This document shows positions 36,703 to 48,700 of a stretch of 64,000 nucleotides of DNA, in pieces. The translations under genes and the position numbers were made by a program. Positions within the stretch are counted from its first letter, which is position 1; every line of letters starts with the position of its first letter. This DNA is from Hydrangea macrophylla. Taxonomy: Eukaryota > Streptophyta > Magnoliopsida > Cornales > Hydrangeaceae. The notes beneath the pieces were generated by a model. The model searched no databases and had not been told where the DNA came from. It was given only the letters and a program-made list of their open reading frames with translations. The DNA lies in NCBI GenBank assembly GCA_033977485.1, contig CM066994.1, forward strand, positions 43,487,155 through 43,551,154. The letters run 5' to 3'.

Positions 36703-39700
36703 CAATGAGTTCATTACCCCTTTTTCTCTCTCTACCCCTCATCTCGCTCTCTAGGAAGAGAAAATAAATAAATAAATAACAGATCCATCGATGAGAAGGA
36801 GACCACCCTCACGGCACCACCACCCAAGCCTTCATCTTAACCACCCAAGGCAATCGCTGGAGCTGCGCAACCACCAAAAAGGGATTTCCAGATATCGCCG
36901 ATTTGGGACAAGAGTTGCCGGAGATTTATGATTTCGGCCCTGCAGATGTGATCGGCTATGGTTTCAAGCACGCGCACGCGCACTCCCCCCCCACCCCTTT
37001 TTTTGTGCAAAACCTTCAATCTCAAATTTTGAGTTTGATAAATAAAAAATAAATAAATAAAGAACAATGAAAAGAAAGATGAACTAGGCTGCTCTAAAAC
37101 GGAGATTTTAAAATCTAGCAAAATAGAAGTTTAGGCGGGCAGCGGGCTGCCACCCGCAGGTGAAGTGGAAGTAAAAGATGAGTTACCAGGAACTCGCTGC
37201 TCTGATACCATGTTAAGAAGAAAGATTGTATTGATGATGATAGGGTAATCCAATGGTTACATAGCAAGCCTATATATAGGCATATAGAAGGAAAGGAAAA
37301 TACCAATGTACACCTAGGGCTTAAATCATTGATAACCTCAGCCCTAACATAAAGATGACATCACGCATTACATAAGCCCTAAATACTAATTGACATAAAT
37401 AGGCAGTCTTTTTACAAAATCGTAGAACAAGGGCGCACCATATGACCAAGGGCTAACACTCACACTCGTTAGATTTCAACCTTGATTAGGTTGGTCGTCA
37501 GCCTATGCACCATTTAACTTATAGTTGTCCTTATATGCAGGTATTCCGCAAAACAATAAACAAAATCAAGTAAATACCAGAAGAAATTAACAAGCAAGGA
37601 ATAAAGAAAAAAATAGAAATATGTAGCAATTGAAGTATATACCGTGCAAGGAAAAATATGAGAGGATTAAACAATAAAGTAAATGAAAATGAGAGAGGAG
37701 GCATCTATTACACTGGTTGGAATGCAGCCAATGAAACCTCTCCATGGGAATAGAGATAAAGATATGCTGTCATGCTAGTTGGAACAACAATCGTCATCCA
37801 GGTGGCGCACTGCAGTATCAAAACAAAACTGATGATCACTTCTGGCAGAACATGCTCATTGCTGTAACTATTAAGGAAAATAATACTCCCTCTGTCCCAT
37901 ATTAAGAGTCCTTGATGCCATTTTTTGATGTCCCATTTTAAGAGTCCTCTTTGAAAAGTCAAAGTACTTTAATACACACTTTCCAAATTTGCCCTTTATT
38001 ATATCCAACTATTCCCTCTCTTTTTTTTGATGTGACACTATGATTTTGAATTTTAAAAAGGGCAATATTGGAAAGTTAAAAATCTCACCAAAATCAAGGT
38101 TGTCCCCTTAATAAGTTGGAATTCCCAAAAGAGACTCTTAATATGGGACGGAGGGAGTATATTTTTTCCGCGCAGGTCACCTGATTTCTTGGTGCAGAAG
38201 AAGAAAAAGTGACAAATATAATCTACACTAGTTGATGATTTGGTGGTGCGGGGAAAATGTTAAGAGATTAGATGAAATATACGGAATATGCGACTAAGGG
38301 AGAGAGAGAGAGAGATGTGAGAAACTCCAGTAATGTGTTATTATACCTACATCCTACCAGTCATTTATATAGAACAGAAAAATACAGAAATATTACAGTA
38401 TTGCCCCTTCTAGAGTGTTCTAGCATGTCCTAGACTAGAATCCAGAGTGATAATACACTATAACATACAAGACCTCTAACAAGCTTCAACGGGAAATCTG
38501 CCTGTACTTTCAGTCCTTCATAAAACTAACAAATGTAACCAGCCACACGGCATAGGCCCAAAAGCAAGTCAGAAGTTCCCATATCGCAAAGAGAATAACG
38601 TACAAATTGTTGAAGAAAAAAAAAAGAGCATCTATTGTCAACATCAAGGCCAATGTAATTGTATCGGTGTAACACGGCAGTGGGAACAGGGCAATCAAAT
38701 AAAACAGAGTCAGTATAAAAGAAATAGAAGGAAGACAACCTTATAGTTGAAGACTGCAGATTGAGAGATGTTTAAAGTGGAAATAGGAAGTTAGAGTTTA
38801 GGAAAATCAGGAAGAAAAATCTTGGATCTATGGAAATTACACAGCTCAGGGAGTCAAAATCTGGCAGCAAGAATTAAAAATTTTGCAGGGAAAATCAGAA
38901 AATGGCAATGGTGACACACATGTACCAACTAAAACAATGTACACATGAAAATAATAACAATGAAGGGCTCACTTAGGGAGAAGCACCATCATAGTTAACC
39001 TTGGTTTGTATAGCAGCCGAATGAAAAGTGATAAACCCAGAAAAACAGGTTACCCGGAGGGCCCAATTGGGATTTGGGACAGTTTGGGAGGCTTGAATAG
39101 AGGTAGGTGTGGGTTGCGATAAAAGATATTAAACCACGTGGTTGGCCTGTGGTAGTGTTCAATAGATTCTCTTACACTATAAATGTAAATTAAAAATAAT
39201 TACCTTTGAAAAGCTGCTTTCAATGATTTTTTTTTTCCTCAGATTTTTAAACACTCCTCAAACAGAGAGAGAAACTGGGTCGTGTTTGCGTTAGCTTAAC
39301 CCAGTTCGCTTAGACACAACCACTATCAGGCCTAAATTATGTGGGTTATGTTCGGGATGGCGCCGTTTTCAACCCACCCTGAATTTAACCCACTAAAACC
39401 TGGCCATTTGCCAGATCTACATATCACTAACCAAATACTGGGAAAAGTTAGATCAATAAATAAGACAAAGTGAGTAAATATTTTGTATTGGAATCAATGA
39501 ACAAGGGAATCAATGAACAAAGGAATCACAGAAAACCTACAACTTTTAGGCCAATGATGTTACAATTGTTTAGTCAACGCATTGATTGTAGAGAGTCTAG
39601 AGACAGACACCGTACATACTCCCACCAAACGACATCACAAGTGGTCCCACATGAGGTTGATGGTTCAATCCCAATTAGGACAACTGTATATATGTGTATT

Positions 39701-42700
39701 TTACCTATAAACAATACAAAATATGAGAACATGCTTTTACCTTCCATATTTCTCTGTATGTAAGGTGATTTTGGTCAAGGTCAAATATTTTAGCATAATT
39801 GACATTAGCCTGGGCAAAGAACCATAAATTTACCCCCCACAGCCAAACCATCATTGTCTGCAACATGGAAACAGAAGGAAAAACACTCTAAGGAGAAGAT
39901 GTTATGAAATATTCAAAATATATTACAAACAACGGGAAAAAACAGTTCACTAACCACGAGAAGAAGAGGATTATAATACAAAAAGGCCTCGTATAGGAAT
40001 AGATCCCGCAAGTCTGCACTCATTCTCATAACAGAATCCCATCCTATCTGCAACTTCCATTATGCATACAGTTACGGAATACTAACATGACAAATCAGTT
40101 GTAACTAAAAGAAGTACTCTTAACCCCGTGACAAAAACAGTAAAGTTTACCTTGCAACAACTGAAACCCCAGACGAAAAACAACAGTACCTGTAGGTCAA
40201 CCTATATTCAATTCATGCCCAAACATGCAAAATCTGGAGCATACAATTTAAAACTGATAAAAACTCAAAATTAAACAGACACAATAATTACAACAAACTA
40301 AAGGTCAACCAAATATGGAAGTTTAAAATTACACCAAATGATGACTTAATCTAAACATAAAATGAGGCCCAGGGATCACTTAAATTGAATATTCTTTATT
40401 TTTGCCAAGTATTATCACCTAAATGGCTAAATCTAAGATTCAACCTGTTTTTGAAAAACAACATTTATTTTAATCCGTGACAAACTAAAAGTTTATTAAA
40501 TAGGAAGATACTGCTTGGAAGGGAGGGGGCGAAGTTCCATTGTGATCTACTCCAAGAAGCAAAGAGGCGGAAGTGAGAGAAAACTATGAACGCTGTTTAA
40601 CTTACCGCAGTTTCCACAAACAGAAACCCTTAAAAGGAATTCTGGCAGTCTGGCACTACAATTTGGACCAGGAGAAAAGGATATTAAATGTATAAAGTGA
40701 AGAAGAATTTGGTTGTAAGCGACTCTTTGCACAAAAAGAGAAAAGGGCAATTGGTTGAAAGCCAAGTTCTTCACCCCAACTCTCTAATATCTAAAATCGC
40801 TCGAGATCCTATCAACTACAAAGAAAGCTCGCTCAAGGCATTCAACTCCTATATTTCAACTGAAGCATTGTAAAAACAAATTCATCTGGAGCTTTTAAGT
40901 TTAGCAGCTAAAAAGTGAACAATTGCAGTTAATTAATGCTCTCAAAAGGACCAATAAACTGAGACCAAAGCACTTTCGATTCCACATGAACCATGACAGA
41001 ATCGAAAAGATATATGCAAATAGATATATATAGACATATGTATACAAATGATTTCATTTGCCTGTGCCTAGAGGCTAGGTTAAAATTACCTCGAAGTTTG
41101 TCACACACACACACATATCTATGGAAAATTAGAGATAGCGTGGTTAAAATTACCACGAAGTTCGAAGCTTTTTGTTCCTGCACCTCTAGGCACAGGCAAA
41201 TCACATTTAACCCTAAGACGTAGTCAATATTTCCTCCCTTGTCATCTTCCTAAGGCTAATATCATTATGCGATTTCTTACTTGAAAAGATTTTGTTTCAG
41301 ACCATGTGGTTCAAAACAGTTAATGTTACCAATAACATCACATACAAATAGGGATAGTGTATTGTGCTCCATCTTTTAAATCATGACATCATAATTAGAA
41401 GTTTCTCTTTTATTTTAACAGTATGACATGATGCAGTAATTATATTAATAGTACTTTTATGCATTATTAGTAGTGTCCTTTATTTTATTTGTTATGTTTG
41501 TCATTTATTGTTGATCACCTCAATGTGATATTAGTATGGGTTATCTAGTATAAATAGTAGGCTAGAGTTAGGGTGAAGGTAGCTTTTGATTATTTTGATA
41601 TTTGTAATTAGTGTATACCAAGTGAGCCTAGAGCTCTTCTTTTAGGGTTTTGATCAACAAACCCTAGTTTGTTCTTAAACTCATCTCTTCAACTCTTAAA
41701 TTGAGCATTCATAAGCATTTTATTGCATCATTTGGTATCAGGGCTTGAGATCCAAGATGGAATTTCAGGACAATGTTTGAATCTCAACCAAACACAGCCT
41801 TAAAACAGTTCGATCCAACCCAGGTGCAGTCCTAACACACTTTCGACCATAGTTGCTTGCGATTGTGTAGAACCAGTCTAAATCACTTCTCGAATCCACC
41901 GAACACTGACTCAAACAGACCCTATAGCTTTGTGAACACATGATAACCTTCTCGGACCATCTCGAACAGAATCGACCCAATTTTTGGAGAATCTGACCCC
42001 ACACAGCCAACTGCGACTTGCGATTCTAGTGTTGCAGTCCAAATCTGAAGCCAATCAAAGCCTTGAAGCTTGCGATTGGTCGAACCTGCACTTTAGGAGC
42101 CGCGAGCATCTTCAAACCAAAAGTGCGAACCACACGGAGTCGTTTGAACTATTTGGACACTCGATTGGATTGGCAAACAGCCTCTGCTGGTGATATTGAG
42201 TTTCATGGTACACTTGCGACTACAGTGGGCTAGCAACTAGGTCAAATTTGTTGTGTGTTTGATTTTCTTTGTTTGGGTGAGCTGATTCCATCTTGATTGG
42301 GCTCTACAATTTCGATTTTGGATTTGTTTGGCTATAATTGTTGGGTTGTGATTGAAAATTTCGGGATATTTTTGCTGGGCTTGTGAATTAGTTTGTTGAT
42401 TGGTTTGTGCCGGTTTGTTGCTTTGTGATTTGTTACCAACTTGCTTGTGAAATTGCTATGGCTCAAAGAGGAATAGAAAGAATGGGAAGAGGGCAACGAA
42501 ATGCCATGAATTTTGAGGATGTGGCTAATTTGATTTAGCACATTCCCTGGGACCTTAGGGTACCCAACGACATGAGATGGAGGAATTAAAAATGCAAATC
42601 GCTGCCTTAACCCTTAAGGTAAAGCATTTGCAACCTCCGTATTATGGAATCCAAATTCTGGAATTCTATGGTGATGATTCAGAGTTTATTGATTGGCTAG

Positions 42701-45700
42701 ATAAAGTTGAAGCTATATTCAATTTCTATGATACTGTTGAAGAAAAGAAAGTAAAGTTGGTCGAAAAATGTCTAAGGGGAAGGGTTGCGAAGTGGTGGAA
42801 ACAAATCAAAATTGTTAGAGGAGTTGAAAAACAAATTTTATACATTGGTCTTTGATGATGAACCGAAGTTTGATGAGTACTTGGATGAGAAACCGCCGTT
42901 TGATGATTGTTTTGAAAGAGGGTTTGAGGAAGAATTCAACCACGACGATGACAAGATGTTGTATGAGGAACCAATTTTTTATTATTGTTATGAAAGTGAC
43001 TTTGAAGAAACCCAAAATGTCGTAGAGGTCAAAGAAACGGGTGAGGAACCAATATTTGATGATTGCTATGATGGGAAGTTTGAGAACAAGGAAGTGGACT
43101 TTATTCAACTTCTTTGGTCTCCAAAGGAGGACAACTTTGTTTCAACAAGTTATGAAGAAGAATTTGGCTATGAAGATGACGGCCTTGAAGGCAATGTCTT
43201 TAATTCTCTTGAAGTTCCTCTTTGTATTGATTATACCGAGGAATTTGACTTGGAAGTGCTTGTTGAGGGGTTTGGCAAAAGTGAAGACTTTGAGATGCTT
43301 ACATGGGATGAGTGTGAAATTGAGTTGTGTAATGGTGGAATTGAGATGAGATTTGAAAATGATGAATCTATGGGAAAGCTTATGGACATCAAAGAGAATT
43401 TGACCTTTGAAGAAGAGAACTACATCTTGTTTCTATTTTCAAGTGTTGAGGATGCAATTGAACAAAGAGTGGCAACCATGATGTTTTCCAAGATTAATCT
43501 TAAGAAGAAATCCACCGCCGAAATGCAAATGAGGAAGTTGGTTGTTAAACTTGAGGACAAGTTTTCTTTAGAGGGAGAGTCTGATGCAGTAATTATATTA
43601 ATAGTACTTTTATGCATTATTAGTAGTGTCCTTTATTTTTTTTGTTATGTTTGTCATTTATTGTTGGTCACGTCAATGTGAGGTTAGTATGGTTTATCTA
43701 GTATAAATAGTAGGCTAGAGTTAGGGTGAAGGTAGCTTTTGATTATTTTGATATTTGTAATTGGCTTATACCAAGTGAGCCTAGAGCTCTTCTTTTAGGG
43801 TTTTGGTCTCCAAACCCTAGTTTGTTCTTAAACTCATCTCTTCAACTCTTAAATTGAGCATTCATAAGCATTTTATTGCATCATGACACTGCATAAAACT
43901 GATGAATAAGACCAAAAAAAAAAAAACCATTGTTATCATACGCAGGTTCTTGAGTATATAAACCAACAAATGCATGTGTCATGAAAACATGGTAGTAGAA
44001 GTAGTACTAAGAAACCACACTGAAATCAGAACCACTAACAAGCAAATGACCTCATATGTAAATTAAAGAAGAAAAGAAAAAGGAGACTATTATCAAGATA
44101 ATGGAGGGCCTAAAGGCATACTGTGTGAATGCGTTGGAGAAAATGGAAAAAATGCAAGATGAAGACAATATAGTAAAAGCTGAAGAGCATGCAGCAAATT
44201 TACTACGAGACACAGTATCATTCGCTCCAATAGATGATAATTTCCGCAATTGGAAATGAATAGCATTAATGAGCACACACCAAATTGATATAAAGACTAT
44301 CAGAACTTCTACAGAACTCACTTCAAACCAATACCATTTGTAAATCGATACCAAGTCAGCTCTGCACTTCCTAGTTCCGCATTTTGTTTCTACACAAACA
44401 CCTGCCTAAGTATCCATACATATGTGTGTGTGTGTATAGACATCGAGAGAGCGTCAGAAAGTGAAGACGGATGCCAAGGAGAAGAGAGGAGCTAAAAAAA
44501 AGAAGAAATATTTCAGACCTCTAATTTTGAAATATCCCCAGTTTAAATTTCACACTCCTTTTAAGTCGATACTAAAGCAATATTCACATAAAACTCCTTG
44601 CGTTGAGCACCTAAAGTGTAGTAGAAGACAAGAAGTAAGGTTATTGAAACCAAAGTGATCCGTACCCACCATTCTAAACATTGGTAGAGCAGAGCTAGGG
44701 GTAGTTATTGTTCGTGATGGAGAAGTTTTCCACTAGACAGTAAAGATTTTCGAGGAAATGTGTCTCAGATGAAAGTGGAGGCAATCTAGAGAATTAGAGA
44801 GAAGTGGGTAGTGTACTGTGAGAAGTACAAAAGCAACATCCACCGAAGACAATTGATTACCCAAAAATGAAATCTCGGAAGAAGTACATGATTTCAATAT
44901 GTGCCGAAACGATCGATGGAAGACACTACTATAGTACTATGTATAGTAGGCTTAGTAGCCAATGCACGTGACTGGCCCACAAGCCCATATGACAGCACAT
45001 GGGTCTCACGAAAGAGCGACAATCACAGTGGAGATACCACATTTCCATAAGAATCTTTGTTTCTCTAGAAGGACCAAGTGTTCCACGGCGAAGGCACGAG
45101 CCAAACCTTGGTGAACTCTAAACTTCAGTCACAAGTCACATGGACCTAAGATCCATGTTAAGAGAATCAAGGTAGGACACAAGCATTACCATGATGAATC
45201 ACCAGGGTAAATAGGGCCCTCCTAGACTACCTCTAAGTCCAAGTTCATCACGAGAAGGATGAGGTGAACCAAATAATGGATAAAGTAAACCAAATTCTAC
45301 TATACGAGGAAAAGTATAGCTAACCCTACAGCAGGGTTAAACTTACAAAAATATCCTTGAGGTAGACTTGGTCTAGCTCGTAGTGATAAATCTAGGTATT
45401 CTGTGACAAATGATCAACGCGGTGATCTCGAGCAGCCCTCAAAATCATATAATCGCTTAGATATGAAGTATTTGTCACAAAGGGAACAAAAGGATGCGAA
45501 TTAAAGAAAACCACGTAGCAATAAAGTTTGCGGCAAAGCCAAGTACCCAAACTAATGAACAAATGTTGTCTTGCTGATCATGAAGGGAAAATGTTAATGA
45601 GATGCACACACCCCCAATCGGAAAGAAAAGGATACAACGTCAACCCAAAATCAAGAACAATCATCATCACCAAAGGACATATTCATCTAACAAATCAATG

Positions 45701-48700
45701 AAGAAACAAGAAGAAGAATTATTCTAAAAATCAATCATCCCCTTTTGTCTAGCACCGATATTGTAACGCCCCACATCTCGAACATGGGCATTAGTGCGGA
45801 CAAATAAAATGAAACTACAAACTTTCTTTGAAACTCATTTGAAAAATTCAATGATCTTAGGTAGATCAATCCATAGAGGAAGAAGTAAACAAAAATCCGA
45901 CAAGAATTTCGGATAGTCCAGAAAAGTCAACCGTTGACCCAGAATGGCCAAAACGGATAAGTATGGTCAAAAATAAAACTTTCGATTCAAGAGTTTAAAA
46001 GTCCAGCGAATAGTTCATCTAGATCCCCATGTATCAAATATGATTTTTAAGAATTTTTAAAAGGAAGGGAACCTAGTGAAAATGATGCTCCAACATCATA
46101 CACTGTGCAAAAATCGGTAATGCTGCCTTCGGAGGGAAGTTAACTTTTTTTTCTATAAGGAACTGGATTTTAAAGTATTTTTATTGAATCCAAATAGGGG
46201 TATTTCATTAATTACATTAATGACTTAAGCAAAATAATAAATGGAAGGGAGAAATGTAAATGGCATGAATGGAATTAACATGCGGTGAACTGTATATTGT
46301 TTCCTCACAAAACACTGTTCACTGGCCGAGGGGAGTTCGACAGGTCGAGATGCCCCTTTCGACCAGTCGAAAGGGACCTGACCTGAATTATTAGTGAAAA
46401 ACACCTAAAAATCTGTTTTGCACAAAAAGGGTTAGGTGTGTAACTTCCACAACTCAATCCTAACATGATTCTAACGTTTATAAACATCTCCAAATGATCT
46501 AACCTATTTAAACATGTTACACATGAGTTCAAAAACATAATTAATACATAAACATCGACGAGAGAGATTGAAATGTCTCAAGTCCTTTAAGTTTTACAAA
46601 CCGAACATTTAACTTCAAAAAGGGCTAACACGTGCCCAAATAAATTCTACAAGTCCTAAGATATAAAAGATAGGGGAAATTACATGTAATCTTAGTAATC
46701 GAATCAATGTCTATGCATAAGATTACATCTATTACAAACCCTTTGATCCAACTATGTATAAAGATGTTGATTTCAAAACAAGACTCCCCAAGGGACGTCT
46801 TCAAAGAATATTTTTTGTCGATTACTCGTGGGCCTTTCCCTTGTCGACTTCAACTGGAACAAAATGGTTTTATAGATTCATTAAGCACGACGACTCAGTA
46901 GAAAACATTGAAAGACATGTACTAGTACTTCTAAGATCATGCTAAGACAAGCGGTGCAATGTTTTTGCCATCGTGGCAATGCAATTAGCCGTAAGGCCAA
47001 ACCGTGCAACTTTCCCAACAACAATGTCCACAAACACTCACTCTCAACACCGGATGCAAGCCACTCCAATGTAAGTGTAGCATACAAGATCTACGGTAGC
47101 TAATCAAATATGACCTTGCGTTTTCGAATGTTTTAAGGATCACAAACAACCTCCTTACCTCACACCACTTCCGGAATTTCATCAAACCACTACCCCAAAC
47201 GGGGATTCAAGAGACATTCCTCAATCATGGGAATTCTAACAAATTCATACTCCCAAGCCAATGTCATGAATGATATACCGACTTGGCGATTATGAAATGT
47301 GACCACAATAGATTATGCTACTACAATGTCATTCAAAATATTCTCAATGTCAAGAAATTATACAAAGTAGTACATGAAACCAAGGCTAAACAATTAGGAG
47401 GAAAGCATGTAATGCATAACCCACCATTTAGGCACATAAGAGATTTGTAGTATCATCAATTTAATTGAAATATAGCAACTAAATAACATTTAGGTTTAGC
47501 ATAATTTCAACTAGACATATAAGAACATATAAGCACATAGATAAAGATGTAGGAAACCCTAAGCAAGATTAACAAGTATTAGGTCTAATCCTACACATAG
47601 CAAACCATGAAATTAGATCTAGGAGTGCACTTAGTCAATGATTTCTACCTTGTTCTTGAGAAGGAAAGCAAGAGAGATAGAGGATCCAAGTGTCCAACTA
47701 AGGTTTAGTTTGGCCCCCCTTTTGGTGCTTCTCCTTTTTTAAAGCACAATTTCATGTTAATTCATTTGGTAACTAGTTTATGCGCTTTGTAAAAATTGAA
47801 CTTAGGGCTTTTTTGGGGGAGCTTTTAAAAGCTCTAGAATGGAGCTTTTAAAAGCTCAAGGTGGCTTTTTGGTTTCATGATATATTTTTGAAGAGTAGTG
47901 TGTCACTTGTACAAAATTATCAAACTTAGTAGTAAATTTCATAAGCTCTTTTTAAAAGCCACATGGGGGCCAAACTAAGCCTAAGAGGACCCAAAGTGTG
48001 GAGCTTCCAAGAACAAATAATTAGAAAATTCCTCTTCTTCCTCTAGGCCATGGATTGAGCTTGGGGGCTCCAAAATGAAAAAGAAGAACACCAATAGAGA
48101 GCTCTTGATAAGGGGGACAAGAAAGCCTCTAATAGTCTTGGTCCAATAATAGCTTGAAGGTCTTCAAAAGCAAGCTTTAAGGTTGAAACTTTAATGGAAG
48201 TTATTGACTTCCAAACCCAAGAGATAAGAGAGAGATAAGAGAAATAAAATAAAAAAGAAAAATGAGAGAGTGGAGGAGGAGTTGGCCGGCCAAAGGAGAG
48301 GGGGAGGAGAGAGTTATGACAACTTTTTGAAAGGTTGTCTCCAAAAAGTAGTGATGTGATAGGGTTGGTGTGGGTTAGGTTTAGGATGTATAACATACAC
48401 ACATAAACATTATACTCACACATGTGTACCCAATAACCAAAAAGTGATACCAACATGTATCAAATTAAAATACACTGTCCCAAACCAAGACCCACATTGG
48501 TCCGAAATTACCAAAGACCCTTAATTAAAAAAATGGGTTTCTACAGATATCTCCCCCAACCCAAACAAAACAAAAATAAGTGCATTTAGCGAACATAATA
48601 GAGTCATACCATACCATTTATATTGATCAAAATGAAAATTATTAGATAAAAGTTCAGAGCAAACTCAATCAAAGATTGAAAATGAAACCTTAAATCTCCA

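Larger units (their letters stand above)
35224..37405 (-). mobile_element. Non-autonomous Copia-type element, minus strand
   Basis: LTR-like repeats at 35224-35425 and 37211 to about 37405 share AAGAAAGA(C/T)TGTAT, ATCCAATGGTTACATAGCAA and GCCTATATATAGGC. On the minus strand the right LTR ends CTTAACA and is followed at once by TGGTATCAGAGCAGC, a Met-tRNA primer site. The left LTR is preceded by CAACTTGAGGAGGAG. The LTRs are only about 200 bp. The interior (35426-37210) has no gag or pol motif but repeats CTTGAGG/GGGGGAGTGTTA-type tracts. The outer end of the right LTR is degenerate, so no target duplication could be confirmed. Intron 6, same strand as the EXS gene. Confidence 0.75.
41429..43883 (+). 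mobile_element. TR-GAG-like non-autonomous gypsy-derived element
   Basis: 302-bp LTRs (41429-41730, 43582-43883), TGATGCAGTAATT ... GCATCA, nearly identical, with perfect target duplications TGACA (41424-41428, 43884-43888). The interior starts with TTTGGTATCAGGGC (Met-tRNA primer site with one change) and ends AGAGGGAGAGTC. It encodes only a gag-like protein with an acidic repeat extension. Protease, reverse transcriptase and integrase are absent. This matches the published TR-GAG class of plant elements. It sits in intron 2 of the EXS gene, in antisense orientation. Related to 29025-31046. Confidence 0.9.

Noticed and set aside
36348..36767. ORFs on both strands (minus 36348-36714, plus 36546-36767)
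   Set aside because: They depend on the (TC)n tract or its flanks, lack family motifs and lie inside the non-autonomous Copia-type element.
38510..38738. Minus-strand hydrophobic ORFs that looked like an extra EXS exon
   Set aside because: They fall in intron 5. Exons 5 and 6 join in frame with conserved sequence (REIWK to CATWM), leaving no room for another exon.
48043..48456. Minus-strand ORF of 137 codons
   Set aside because: Lies wholly within the 2.8-kb solo LTR, is rich in Ser/Leu/Phe, and has no recognisable domain.
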